Shown here: piece after piece, positions 1 to 9,195 of the stretch | Layout of the letters: each line of letters begins with the position of its first letter | Numbering within the stretch: the first letter of the stretch is position 1 | DNA from: UBA6168 sp041163745 | Lineage (GTDB): Bacteria; Bacteroidota; Bacteroidia; Chitinophagales; Saprospiraceae | DNA length: 64,000 bases | Direction of reading: 5' to 3' | Assembly: GCA_041163745.1 (NCBI GenBank) | Contig: JBEAQU010000024.1 | Location: 62,001-126,000, forward strand | The notes under the pieces: model-generated | What the model was told of the DNA's origin: nothing | The model's database searches: none | Seen by the model: the letters and a program-made list of their open reading frames with translations, nothing else | Made by a program: the position numbers and the translations under genes

Positions 1-2364
1 CTGCAGATTCTGAAGACCACGGATGCCAATGCCGTGGCGGTGGCGGAAGGGGTCGTCGCCCAGCTCGACCGCCTCAAGACCCAGTATGCGTCCATCACAT
101 TTGATTACGACATTGCAAACAATCAGACGGACTTCACGATTCGGGCGGTGGAGGCAGTGACCCATGACCTGCTGCTGGCCATTGTGCTGGTGGCGTTGGT
201 CATGCTGTTCTTCCTGCGTTCCATCCGCAACGCCGTCATCGTGATGCTGTCCATTCCGATGTCCCTGGTCGCCTCTTTTGTCATGATGTATGCCTTCGGC
301 TTCACCCTGAACCTGATGACCCTCCTCGCCATGTCGCTTGTCATCGGCATCCTGGTGGACGACAGCATCGTGGTACTGGAGAACATCTACCGGCATCTTG
401 AACAAGGTATGCCCCGTCGGAAGGCGGCTTTGATCGGTCGGAACGAAATCGCGTTCACCGCCCTGTCCATCACCCTCGTCGATGTGGTGGTGTTCGTCCC
501 GATTTCCCTGACGACCGGGATAGTCGGCAGCATCATGCGGCAGTTCGCCCTCGTCGTCGCGTTCTCCACGCTGATGTCCCTGTTCGTCTCCTTCACCATC
601 ACGCCGATGCTGGCCAGCCGGTTCTCCCGGCTGGAACAATTCAACAACCGGAATGCGGTCGGCTTCATCCTCAACGGATTCGAGCACATGCTGACCCGTG
701 TAAACAATTGGTATGCCCGGCAGGTTTCCCGGATATTACGTCCGCTTCCCATACCGCTCGGACGGAAAAAAGCGGGGGGAAGGCGCCATTTCTCCCTCTA
801 TCTGAATGCGATTCTCGTTTTTGCCGCCACCTTGGTCCTGTTCTTCCGGTCCTTCGACCTCATCAGCAATGGCTACATCGGGACAGCCTTCATCCAGCCG
901 GGAGACCGCGGGGAGTTCATCACCAAATTGGAGCTGCCCAAGGACGCCACCTTGCAGGAAACCAACCTGGCTGCCCAGCAGGCGGAGGAGTTGTTGTCCG
1001 CCCGGAAAGAAATTGTGAAGATATTCAGCACCGTGGGGCGTTCCTCCGGCATGTTGGGAAGCCAGAATACCGCCTACATGGCCGAAATTACCGTCAAGCT
1101 CGTTTCGCGGGAGGAACGGGACGATGTCCATACCGACCTCTTCGCCCAAAGAATCCGCAACGACCTTGAGAAAGCTTTGCCCGGCGTGAAGGTCACCACC
1201 GCACCGGTCAGCTTTTTCGGTGGGGCCGATGAGGACCCCATCCAGGTTTTCATCAGCGGAACGGACAAATCGGCGGTCATGGGATACGCCGAGAAAGTGC
1301 TCGCGGAAGTCAGAAAGGTGCGGGGGACATTGGAAGCCCGCCTGTCCATCGAAGAGGGAAACCCGGAGATCCGTGTCACCGTGGACCGGGAGAAGATGGC
1401 CCGTATGGGTTTGAGCCTCGACCAGGTGGGCATGACCATGCAGACGGCTTTCAACGGCAATACGGATGCGCGCTTCCGGACGGAAAACAAGGAATACGAC
1501 ATCAACATCCGCATGGACGACTTCAACCGTCATGCGGTGGAGGATATTTCCGCCCTGACCATCCTGAACAACCAAGGCCAGTTGATCCGGCTGAACCAGT
1601 TCGCGGACATTGTGCAATCCACCGGTCCCAACCAATTGGAACGCCTGAACCGCCAGTCCTCCGTCCTCATCAAGTCCAAGGTGCTGGGTCGTCCTAGCGG
1701 GGACATTGGTGCAGATATCAAGGATATCGTGGAGAACCAGTTTCCCGCGCCGCCCGGCATCAGCATCATGTACGAGGGTGACCTGCGCAACCAGCAGGAA
1801 GGGTTCGAATCGTTGCTGCTGGCACTCGTTGCCAGCATCCTGTTCGTATACCTGATCATGGTGGCGCTATATGACAGCTGGGTCTATCCTTTCGTCGTCA
1901 TGTTCTCCATCCCGGTCGCGATTGTCGGGGCTTTCCTGGCCATGGCACTTACCTTGAGCGTGCTGGACATCTTCACCATGCTGGGCATCATCATGATGGT
2001 GGGGCTGGTCGCAAAGAACGCCATCCTGTTGGTCGACTTTGCCAACCAGGCGAAACTGGAGGGGCTTCAAACGCGGGAGGCATTGATCGAGGCTGGCAGA
2101 ACCCGGCTCCGACCGATTCTCATGACCACCTTGTCCATGACCATCGGATTCCTGCCCATTGCCTTGGCGAAAGGGGCCGGTGCGGAATGGAAGAACGGCC
2201 TGGCATGGGCATTGATCGGCGGATTGACCAGCTCCATGATCTTGACCCTGTTCATCGTACCGGTTGTCTACCTGTTCATGGACGGCCTGCTGGCATATGG
2301 AAGCCGGCTACGGAAATGGCTGGGATGGGACCTTGGCCAGGAGGAGTCGGACAGCCCCGTGTAG
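1..2364 (+). CDS. RND family efflux transporter permease (AcrB/HAE1 type), 5' partial
   Basis: This is the inner-membrane, proton-driven pump subunit of a tripartite RND exporter. The frame is open from base 1, so the N-terminal part (first porter subdomains and TM1) lies outside the window; 787 residues remain of a family length of about 1030-1060. Hydrophobic helices begin around residue 55. The motif GILVDDSIVVLEN carries the paired aspartates of the proton relay on TM4, and VGLVAKNAILLVDFA carries the relay lysine on TM10, so the pump should be active. The central periplasmic porter and docking region lies between the two helix bundles. No membrane-fusion or TolC gene follows; those would have to lie upstream. 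The next gene is convergent. The substrate cannot be told from the sequence. Family assignment is secure. Confidence 0.95.
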   Translation: MQILKTTDANAVAVAEGVVAQLDRLKTQYASITFDYDIANNQTDFTIRAVEAVTHDLLLAIVLVALVMLFFLRSIRNAVIVMLSIPMSLVASFVMMYAFGFTLNLMTLLAMSLVIGILVDDSIVVLENIYRHLEQGMPRRKAALIGRNEIAFTALSITLVDVVVFVPISLTTGIVGSIMRQFALVVAFSTLMSLFVSFTITPMLASRFSRLEQFNNRNAVGFILNGFEHMLTRVNNWYARQVSRILRPLPIPLGRKKAGGRRHFSLYLNAILVFAATLVLFFRSFDLISNGYIGTAFIQPGDRGEFITKLELPKDATLQETNLAAQQAEELLSARKEIVKIFSTVGRSSGMLGSQNTAYMAEITVKLVSREERDDVHTDLFAQRIRNDLEKALPGVKVTTAPVSFFGGADEDPIQVFISGTDKSAVMGYAEKVLAEVRKVRGTLEARLSIEEGNPEIRVTVDREKMARMGLSLDQVGMTMQTAFNGNTDARFRTENKEYDINIRMDDFNRHAVEDISALTILNNQGQLIRLNQFADIVQSTGPNQLERLNRQSSVLIKSKVLGRPSGDIGADIKDIVENQFPAPPGISIMYEGDLRNQQEGFESLLLALVASILFVYLIMVALYDSWVYPFVVMFSIPVAIVGAFLAMALTLSVLDIFTMLGIIMMVGLVAKNAILLVDFANQAKLEGLQTREALIEAGRTRLRPILMTTLSMTIGFLPIALAKGAGAEWKNGLAWALIGGLTSSMILTLFIVPVVYLFMDGLLAYGSRLRKWLGWDLGQEESDSPV

Positions 2365-2475
2365 CGGTCGGTTCGGTTCGGCGGGAAGGGTCGTGTAACT
2401 TGCTCGGCGTACAAGACGCTCCGGTGGCCTGTGTCAGTCTCGCTGCAAGCGTTGGAAAGGCGTTCACCACTTCTG

Positions 2476-3525
2476 TCAGGTGGGCAAGGTTTCCAACCGC
2501 TTTCGATTGAGAATCCTTATGCTGCCATCTACGATTTCAATGAACCCATCCTCTTTGAACTCGGTGAGCATGCGGATCACGCTCTCTTTGGCCGTGCCGA
2601 CGATGTGGGCGAGGTCTTCCCGGAGAATGTGTATGTCTTCCTTTCCGTCCTTGCTTTGGCGGTCGTGCAGCAGGATGACCGCTTCCGCCACCCTTTTCCG
2701 GACGGAATTGTAGGCTAGGCTCAGGAGCTGTATTTCCTTCTCCGCGACATTGTCGGCCAGCATCTTGATCAGCCGGGAGGAGACATCGCGGTTCGCGTGC
2801 AGTAGTTTCATGAAATCCTCGCGTGGGATCAGGCTGACTTCCACCCCGTCCAGGGCGGCGGCGGAGAAGGAGTAAGGTTCGTCCTTTATAAGCGCCGTAT
2901 AGCCCAGGAAGTCGCCCTGGCTTCTGATGTCGATGATGTACTCCTTTCCGATGTCGTTGGTTTTGAAAACCTTGACCTGACCTTTGTTCACAAAATACAG
3001 GTAACGGGGAACATCGCCCTCCTCGAAGAGCAAGTCCCTTTTCCGGTAGGCCTTTTTCCGTTTGTCGACGGACAGTTTCCTGAGTTCCTCATAACCTTTC
3101 GCCTCGTTGATGAAGGCACTCAGCCCTTCTTCGGAACGGTTGAAGTGACGAAGCCGTTCCGACTTGCGAAGGCGGGTTTCGATGACATTCAGCAGCTCTT
3201 CGACCGTAAAGGGCTTGGTCAGGTAATCATCCGCCCCCAGGTCCATGCCTTTGCGGAAATCCTCCTTTTCGGACTTGGCCGTCAGGAAAACGAACGGGAT
3301 GTCGGAAGTTTCCGGTCGTTTGGACAGGATGTTGAGTACGGTGAAGCCGTCCAGGCGGGGCATCATGACATCACAGAGGATGATGTCCGGTTGTTCCGCC
3401 AGCGCCTTGTCGACGCCTTCGGCACCGTCGGCGGCAGCAACCACCTCGTAGCCGGAAATTTCCAGGATTTCCTGGATATTCTCCCGGACTTCCGCCATGT
3501 CTTCCACAATAAGAACCTTTTTCAT
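2476..3525 (-). CDS. Response regulator: receiver fused to cNMP-binding and CRP/FNR-type HTH domains
   Basis: A 349-residue transcription factor with three parts. Residues 1-120 form a receiver with the phospho-acceptor Asp52 in ILCDVMMPRLDG and the conserved lysine in YLTKPF. Residues of about 150-270 form a cyclic-nucleotide-binding-like beta barrel (LLFEEGDVPRYLYFVNKGQ). Residues of about 285-345 form a CRP-family winged helix whose recognition helix GTAKESVIRML keeps the Glu and Arg used by FNR/FixK proteins to read TTGA-like half sites. The only cysteine in the protein is next to Asp52, so it cannot bind an FNR iron-sulfur cluster. The start overlaps the stop of the upstream kinase gene by 4 bp, so the two are translationally coupled. 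I infer that phosphorylation replaces ligand or oxygen sensing as the input. It acts as FixJ and FixK joined in one chain. Confidence 0.93.
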   Translation of the reverse strand: MKKVLIVEDMAEVRENIQEILEISGYEVVAAADGAEGVDKALAEQPDIILCDVMMPRLDGFTVLNILSKRPETSDIPFVFLTAKSEKEDFRKGMDLGADDYLTKPFTVEELLNVIETRLRKSERLRHFNRSEEGLSAFINEAKGYEELRKLSVDKRKKAYRKRDLLFEEGDVPRYLYFVNKGQVKVFKTNDIGKEYIIDIRSQGDFLGYTALIKDEPYSFSAAALDGVEVSLIPREDFMKLLHANRDVSSRLIKMLADNVAEKEIQLLSLAYNSVRKRVAEAVILLHDRQSKDGKEDIHILREDLAHIVGTAKESVIRMLTEFKEDGFIEIVDGSIRILNRKRLETLPT

Positions 3526-4838
3526 AATGGATTGTCTTTTGATTGCTGATGATGTGTGTCGAGCGGTATTTTGAGGGTGAAGGTCGTGCCTTTGTCCTGC
3601 TCGCTGACAAAGGTGATGTCACCATCCAACAAGTCGAGGTATTTTCGCACGATGTTCAGTCCCAGGCCTGTGCCCTGGATGTTCTCCGCGTTATGCGCCC
3701 GGAAGAACCGGGTGAAGAGGTAAGGCTGGTCCTCCGCAGGGATACCGATGCCCTGGTCCTCGATTTCAATGACGACATATCCGTCAAGCTTGGTGAACCG
3801 ACAGGATATCCGTGCGTTTTCAGGAGAATATTTGATGGCGTTGGAAACAAGGTTGTACATGATGTTCTTGAGGATTTTCCTGTCCAGGGCCACCTCCTTC
3901 TCCGGAAGGTCGACCTGGCAGGCAATCGCCTGTCCCGGCTTCAGCAGGCCTTTCAATTCGTCGGTCACTTCCTCGCAAAAGCCGGGCAGGGAAAAAACGA
4001 CCCGGTGCACCTGGACCCTTTCCTCCTCCAGTTTGCTGAGGGAAAGGAAGTCGTTCAGGATGTTGGTAAGGTTGTTGACGGAAGACTTGATCCGCTTGAC
4101 ATGTTTGATTCGCTTGTCGTTCTCATCCATTTGGCGGGTGTACAGTTCGATCAGGTCTGCCGACGACAGGATGGCGCTCAGCGGGGTACGGAACTCATGG
4201 GAGGCCATGGTCACGAACCTGGACTTCAGTTGGGATAATTCCTTTTCCTTCTGCAACAGCTTCCTCAGCTCCTTGTCGCTCTTGCGCAGGGCTTCCTCTG
4301 CAGCCTTTCGTTCCCGGTTCTCATAGGACAGTTGCTGATTCGCCTGCAACAGTTTGTTCACCACATCCACCAACTCCTCCGTGCGTTTTTTCACTTTTTG
4401 TTCCAGGTTTTCATTGAGTTTTCTGATTTTGGCTTCCGCCTCCTTGACTTCGGTGAGGTCGTGCAGGATGCCGGCGAACAGGCGTTTGTCACCCAACTTG
4501 GCTTCACTGACCGCCAGGCGCACAGGTATGACCCTTCCATCCTGACAAATAGCCTCCACTTCCCGACCGACACCGATGATTCTGGCATGGCCCGTCGATA
4601 TGTAGTCCCTGATATATTGGTCGTGCCGCACCCTATGATGGTTCGGCATCAGCATGGAGATGTTTTTCCCCACCAGTTCCGCATCCGTGTAACCGAAGAG
4701 CCGTTGGGCCGCCCGGTTCACGGAATATATGATGCCGGCATCGTTGATGGTGATGATGGCATCCGTTGCGGCATTGAAGACAGCCTCGAGAAACAGCGAG
4801 GCGTCAACCTCCCTGTACGGTTCATTTTTCCTTTCCAA
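3522..4838 (-). CDS. PAS sensor histidine kinase with FixL-like haem PAS domain
   Basis: A soluble 438-residue histidine kinase. Residues 12-130 form a PAS domain closely resembling the haem PAS of rhizobial FixL: His72 in VRHDQYIRDY lines up with the haem-ligating His200 of Bradyrhizobium FixL, and Arg92 in IIGVGREV falls exactly at the spacing of its distal Arg220. The end FAGILHDLTE is also FixL-like. A long coiled coil (about 130-205) leads to the phospho-acceptor region MASHEFRTPLSAIL, then to the ATPase with an N box (NLVSNAIKYSPENA) and G boxes (DQGIGIP, GTGLGLNIV). There are no membrane helices. The start is TTG at 4838; an in-frame stop lies four codons upstream and no ATG is available. 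It overlaps its response regulator by 4 bp. Haem binding is inferred by alignment from memory, not shown. Confidence 0.93.
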   Translation of the reverse strand: MERKNEPYREVDASLFLEAVFNAATDAIITINDAGIIYSVNRAAQRLFGYTDAELVGKNISMLMPNHHRVRHDQYIRDYISTGHARIIGVGREVEAICQDGRVIPVRLAVSEAKLGDKRLFAGILHDLTEVKEAEAKIRKLNENLEQKVKKRTEELVDVVNKLLQANQQLSYENRERKAAEEALRKSDKELRKLLQKEKELSQLKSRFVTMASHEFRTPLSAILSSADLIELYTRQMDENDKRIKHVKRIKSSVNNLTNILNDFLSLSKLEEERVQVHRVVFSLPGFCEEVTDELKGLLKPGQAIACQVDLPEKEVALDRKILKNIMYNLVSNAIKYSPENARISCRFTKLDGYVVIEIEDQGIGIPAEDQPYLFTRFFRAHNAENIQGTGLGLNIVRKYLDLLDGDITFVSEQDKGTTFTLKIPLDTHHQQSKDNPL

Positions 4839-5100
4839 GATGCAGATTTATGCGCTTATTGTGAATAGGTTGCGTACCGTTGGACAGCGACGTCCGGGCG
4901 GATGGCAGGAATGGCCAGCCCGCTGGCTCCGTATCTCACCGGGGTCGGTAGGTTTCGCACCATCCAGGGTCTCTCGTTGGCTTGGCCTGTGTTCCGACCG
5001 GAGCGGCATCACCTGGAATGAAGATGACCCGGCTGAACGAACCTGGTTTCGGATCGTTTGCTGCGGATGCTTACCTTAAAAGTAGTCAATGTAGTTGAAA

Positions 5101-5793
5101 TCAGTGGCACATCGGCACTTCCTTCAGTTTCTCCTGAAAGAAGAAATCGTCCGGCAGTTGGAAACTGAACCCTCTCATCAGAAGCAGGACCGCCAAAACG
5201 GACAAAAAGACTGGGAACAGGCGGTAATATGCCGAACTCCATCGCCACCGCACACCTAGTACGGAAATAGAGAACATCATGGGAACGGTACCTGCGCCGA
5301 ACAATAACATGTAAACGACGGATTGCCCCAGGCTGTCCGTGCCGACCGCCCCTGCCAGGGCCCCGTAAACCAGTCCGCAAGGCAACAAACCGTTCAACAC
5401 GCCTGCCATCAGGGGCGCCACACCGGCGGACCGCCCCATCCAACACCCTAGCCGCCGCTGCATTTGCTTGTAGAATGCGGCCAGAGGAGACTCGTCGGAG
5501 AGCAGCAACCGCTCCAGTGCCTGCAGCCGGAACGCCATGAGCAGCAGGAACACACCGGCCGACACGGCGAGATGCCGTTGCAACCCGGCCAACCAGATTC
5601 CTTTTCCCACCAATCCGATGAGCAAACCCAGCATGCCATAGGTGGCCATCCTGCCCAGGTTGTACAACCATGCCGACCGCCAGCCCGCTCCATCCGACCG
5701 CCTGCCCAGCACGATGCAGACAGGGCCGCACATGCCGGCGCAGTGCAGGCTTCCCAGGAGCCCCAAAGAAAAGGCTGTCCAAATATAAGCCAT
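5101..5793 (-). CDS. TauE/SafE-type (UreH-like) membrane protein
   Basis: A 230-residue polytopic inner-membrane protein starting MAYIWTAFSLGLLGSLHCAGMCGP. The motif HCxGMCGP in the first helix is typical of the sulfite-exporter TauE/SafE-like family whose bacterial members sit beside cbb3 oxidase assembly genes and cytochrome biogenesis genes. A second repeat of the fold is visible around GVLNGLLPCGLVYGALAGAV, with a Pro-Cys in the membrane. The start codon overlaps the stop of the preceding copper ATPase gene (TAATG), so the two form one operon. From this I infer a role in copper delivery or metal handling for a terminal oxidase, not sulfite export. No ccoNOP genes occur in the window. Confidence 0.85.
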   Translation of the reverse strand: MAYIWTAFSLGLLGSLHCAGMCGPVCIVLGRRSDGAGWRSAWLYNLGRMATYGMLGLLIGLVGKGIWLAGLQRHLAVSAGVFLLLMAFRLQALERLLLSDESPLAAFYKQMQRRLGCWMGRSAGVAPLMAGVLNGLLPCGLVYGALAGAVGTDSLGQSVVYMLLFGAGTVPMMFSISVLGVRWRWSSAYYRLFPVFLSVLAVLLLMRGFSFQLPDDFFFQEKLKEVPMCH

Positions 5794-8363
5794 TACGACG
5801 ACATTTGATAACGGTCGCTCGGAACGGAAAGACCGTTTCCACGACCGTTGTGTCCATCCTTCGGCAGCATACGTTTCGCCAGCAAAGTGCCCAGGCCGAC
5901 ACCGAATGCGACAATTGAGACAGAACTGAGCGGCATCAGGACAGCGGCAACCACCGGTGACAACAATCCGCGGACAGCGAAACTCAACCCGATGACATTA
6001 TAGACCGCCGCGAGGACCCAGGTCGCATAGACCACCCTGATCATCCGACCGGCATAGGACAACAGGTCAGGCAACACGGGAAAAGCCTGTGCGTCCAGGA
6101 TCGCATCCGCCGCAGGGGTGAAATTGTTAGTGTCCTCCGTCATGACGATGCCGACATCACTTTGCATAAGGGCACCGGCATCGTTGAGGCCGTCCCCGAT
6201 CATCAGCGTCACCTGGCCGGCAGCCTGCATCCGTCCGATGAATTGCAGTTTGTCCAGCGGCCGCTGCCCGAAAAACATCCGCGCCGCGCCGCCCGTCGTC
6301 TCGTCCTCGAAATGCGTGCGCAACAATTCCCGGTCCGTATCCTGGTCACCGGAGAGCAGGTAGGCCTGGTATCCCGTGGCACGGAACCAACCCAGCACAT
6401 CCCATGCCTGCGGCCGGTATTGGGCCTGCAGGGAGAAGGAACCCAGCAGAATCCCGTCGACCGATAGGAAGACGTTGCCTTCCCGCAGGAAGGCATGCCC
6501 GGAAGCGGAATCCGGCCGTTCCGGCCGGTCTGAACCCGCAAGGACGAAACCGAGCGTGCCGAGCATCAGCCGCTTGCCCGCCACGGTTCCACGGATACCC
6601 TGACCGGGATATTCCATGAAATCCGATACGACCGGCAAGGGTTGTTGTCCGGTCCGGACATAATTCCTGACCGCCATGCTGATCGGGTGTCCGGATTCGT
6701 TTGCCAGGGCATCCAGGGCTTGCCGGACAGAACCGGACAACGGTGTCCCGGCGTACCGAAGTTTGTTCTCGGCAGACCGGGTCAGGGTGCCGGTCTTGTC
6801 GAAGACCACCGCATCGAAACGGCGGAGCCTTTCCAAAACGGACGTGTTCTTCAGGTAGAAACCGTTGCGTGCGAGCATGCGGACGGCATTTCCAAGGGTA
6901 AAGGGGATGGTCAGGGCAGCGGCACAGGGGCATGCCACGATCAGGACGGCTGTAAAGGCATGGAAGGCGACGGCAGGGTCCGCCCATAGCCAGTAGGCGA
7001 GCGTACCGACGGCCACCAGGAGGATCAGCACCGTGAAATAGCGACCCACCTGGTTCGCCAACTGGCTGGCCGGAGCGACCTGTTCCGGTTTCATCGACGA
7101 TTCGTTCCACAATTGGGTCAGATAACTTTCGGACACCTTTCGGACCACCCTGATCTCCAGGCTTTCTCCCAGTTGTTTCCCGCCGGCGTAGACACGTTCG
7201 CCCGGTCTTCGTTCGATGGGTTCCGCCTCACCCGTGACGAAACTGTAATCAATCGTACCGACCCCGCGCAGCAATTCGCCGTCCGCCGGAATCAACTCCC
7301 CGAAACGAACCAGCAGGCGGTCGCCGGGAACCAGCTTGTCAAGGGGAACACTGACCTGAGCGGGCATAGCGCCCTCAGTCACCGCGGGCGTCAGCCGGGT
7401 CGCGGCGACCGGAAAATAAGACCGGTAATCTCGATTGAAGGAAATCTGGTCGTATGTGATGCGTTGGAACCACTTGCCGACCAACAGAAAGAAGACCAAG
7501 CCGGTCAGGCTGTCCATGTACCCGGGCCCCCACCCTGCCATGATGTCCGTCACACTCCGGGTATACAGCACCAGGATACCCAGTGCGAGGGGGATGTCTA
7601 TGCCATAGGCTTTGCGACGCAAGGAATGCCAGCCGGCCGCCAGGTAATCCAGCCCGCTGTAGAAGGCGACCGGTGTGGCCAGCAGGAAGTTGAGCCAGGC
7701 GAACACGCCGCCGAAGGCGTCGCCAGCGGTTTCCATGCCGAGGTATTCCGGGAAACTGAGCAACATCACGTTGCCGAAACCGAATCCCGCCACCGCGAGC
7801 TGGAACAAGAGGCGTTTGTCTGTGCCGGTGGATTCCTTGCGGTCCAGGGAGGCCAGGTTGATGGCAGGGGCATATCCGATGGATGCCAGCAGTTCCACCA
7901 CTTCCCGCAGCCGCAATGCACGATGGTCGAAGGTGAGGTGCACCTGCTTCTTCAGGAAATTGACCGTCGACCGCCGGATGCCGGTATTGATCCTGGGCAG
8001 TCGCTCCAACAACCAGATACAGGAGGCACAATGTATCTGCCGCAGCTGGAACGATACCCTGGTCCAGCGGCCGTCCCGGTATTCAATGAGTTTCTCCACC
8101 ACCTCCGGATCGTCCAACCAGGCATATTCCGCTTGCCCGTTCGCCGCTTTGGTGGCCGGTCTGTCCTGGATCCTGTAATATTGGCACAGGTCGTTCTTTT
8201 CGAGTATGTCGTACACCAAACGGCACCCCTCGCAACAGAAACGCTTTTCCGCCAAGGACAAGGTCTCCAGCCGGACGTCCGGCGTGAAACTCAATCCGCA
8301 GTGGTAGCAAACCGCGCTGGAATGCACCTTTTCTTCTGCTGTGGTCTGGCTGGTTACCATCAT
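5793..8363 (-). CDS. Heavy-metal (copper) P-type ATPase, CcoI/FixI-like
   Basis: An 856-residue P1B-type ATPase that pumps a soft metal, probably Cu(I), across the inner membrane. The N-terminus has a cysteine-rich metal-binding segment (CYHCG at 19-23, FCCEGC near 43-48) usual in CcoI/FixI homologues, followed by an HMA domain with CASC near residue 115. The ion-path motif CPC lies in IVACPCAAALTIP, the phosphorylated Asp in DKTGTLT, the HP dipeptide in ESGHPIS and the hinge in MIGDGLNDAGAL. All catalytic residues are intact. CcoI/FixI supplies copper to the CuB centre of cbb3-type oxidases. It overlaps the TauE/SafE-like gene by one base and lies next to the FixL-like kinase pair, which supports the oxidase-assembly role. 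A general copper exporter is the alternative. Confidence 0.93.
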   Translation of the reverse strand: MMVTSQTTAEEKVHSSAVCYHCGLSFTPDVRLETLSLAEKRFCCEGCRLVYDILEKNDLCQYYRIQDRPATKAANGQAEYAWLDDPEVVEKLIEYRDGRWTRVSFQLRQIHCASCIWLLERLPRINTGIRRSTVNFLKKQVHLTFDHRALRLREVVELLASIGYAPAINLASLDRKESTGTDKRLLFQLAVAGFGFGNVMLLSFPEYLGMETAGDAFGGVFAWLNFLLATPVAFYSGLDYLAAGWHSLRRKAYGIDIPLALGILVLYTRSVTDIMAGWGPGYMDSLTGLVFFLLVGKWFQRITYDQISFNRDYRSYFPVAATRLTPAVTEGAMPAQVSVPLDKLVPGDRLLVRFGELIPADGELLRGVGTIDYSFVTGEAEPIERRPGERVYAGGKQLGESLEIRVVRKVSESYLTQLWNESSMKPEQVAPASQLANQVGRYFTVLILLVAVGTLAYWLWADPAVAFHAFTAVLIVACPCAAALTIPFTLGNAVRMLARNGFYLKNTSVLERLRRFDAVVFDKTGTLTRSAENKLRYAGTPLSGSVRQALDALANESGHPISMAVRNYVRTGQQPLPVVSDFMEYPGQGIRGTVAGKRLMLGTLGFVLAGSDRPERPDSASGHAFLREGNVFLSVDGILLGSFSLQAQYRPQAWDVLGWFRATGYQAYLLSGDQDTDRELLRTHFEDETTGGAARMFFGQRPLDKLQFIGRMQAAGQVTLMIGDGLNDAGALMQSDVGIVMTEDTNNFTPAADAILDAQAFPVLPDLLSYAGRMIRVVYATWVLAAVYNVIGLSFAVRGLLSPVVAAVLMPLSSVSIVAFGVGLGTLLAKRMLPKDGHNGRGNGLSVPSDRYQMSS

Positions 8364-8698
8364 CGGTTACGTTCTTCTTTGGACCTGAGGGCGCCTGCAA
8401 CTGCGAATGCCCCGCTGGAGAGGTGATGTGCTGCGAAAATACCCAGCGGTCGGTACGGTCATGCTGATAAAAATCATCCAACCTGCCTGAAATTGGTCAG
8501 CCGCCGGGCGGCCGGCCCAACGCTTTCGATCCTTCTGACAATTGTCATCGCGTAGCTGGCAAATCATCATTTGTCCTGCGGTTTGGTCCCGGCATCTTTA
8601 CAAATGCGGCCGGCACATGTTCGCCGCCTCCTCAGGGTGGACGGTCGGCATGCCGGTCGATCGGCCTGAAGGGATTGACCGAACCAAATCATATCATT
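8364..8698. other. Divergent intergenic region between ccoI-like and hsp20 genes
   Basis: This 335-base stretch separates two divergent transcription units and must contain both promoters. I found no good TAnnTTTG box on either strand. It holds a perfect 12-base palindrome (8536-8547) and a related imperfect one, CTGAAATTGGTCAG, near 8486-8499. There is no convincing small ORF. Confidence 0.5.
8536..8547. promoter_or_regulatory. Candidate CRP/FNR-family operator, TGACAATTGTCA
   Basis: A perfect inverted repeat, TGACA-AT-TGTCA, lies between the copper ATPase and hsp20 genes. CRP/FNR proteins bind palindromes of similar half-site type (TGTGA or TTGA), so this could be a site for the receiver-CRP regulator encoded at 2476-3525. 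The half-site spacing is shorter than in classical CRP sites, and a 12-base palindrome can occur by chance. It is a lead only. Confidence 0.3.
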
Positions 8699-9145
8699 AT
8701 GTTCCGGGCAAAAACAAGCAACCATACCTTCGACTGGATGGGCGAATCGTTCGCTCCGTTGATCGACAGAACACATTTTCTGGGCAGAAGCCCGTTGGGG
8801 GTTCCCAAATGGAACCTGCCCGCCGCGAACCTTCGCCGAAAGGAAGCACATCTGCTGGAAATGGAGCTGATGGTGCCCGGCTTCGTAAAGGAAGACCTCA
8901 GGCTCTCCGTCCGGGGCGACCAATTGATCGTCCGGGGCGAGACGAAAGTTGAAAGGGAACCAGACAGCCGGTATATCGTGTCGGAATTCGAAGTCCGGTC
9001 GTTCGAAAGGCGGTTCCGGTTGGGTGCCGGTCTGAGCCACGAAAGAATTTCCGCGTCCTGTGCGGACGGCATTCTCAGGATATCCTTCACGGATGTCGCA
9101 CCGGCACTGCAACGTTCCTCGCGAAAAGTCACCATCACCGACTGA
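8699..9145 (+). CDS. Hsp20/alpha-crystallin small heat-shock protein
   Basis: A 148-residue holdase chaperone that binds unfolding proteins in the cytoplasm. The alpha-crystallin domain runs from about residue 40: HLLEMELMVPGFVKEDLRLS, then the strand LIVRGETKVE, and the closing FERRFRLGAGLSHERISAS with ADGILRISF, which corresponds to the conserved A-x-x-x-n-G-v-L signature. The usual C-terminal IXI anchor is represented by VTITD. The frame is open to a TTG at 8675, but ATG 8699 is the better start. The product begins MFRAKTSNHTFDWMGE. It is divergent from the copper ATPase gene and only 50 bp before a rhodanese-like gene, with which it is probably cotranscribed. Confidence 0.92.
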   Translation: MFRAKTSNHTFDWMGESFAPLIDRTHFLGRSPLGVPKWNLPAANLRRKEAHLLEMELMVPGFVKEDLRLSVRGDQLIVRGETKVEREPDSRYIVSEFEVRSFERRFRLGAGLSHERISASCADGILRISFTDVAPALQRSSRKVTITD

Positions 9146-9195
9146 TAGAAGCCGGAGAATCCTCCCGACTTGCGACGACCATAACCGAAGCAACC

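Noticed and set aside
7113..8426. Open frame of 437 codons antisense to the copper ATPase gene
   Set aside because: The minus strand has all P-type ATPase motifs; the antisense product is a His/Gln/Pro-rich shadow.
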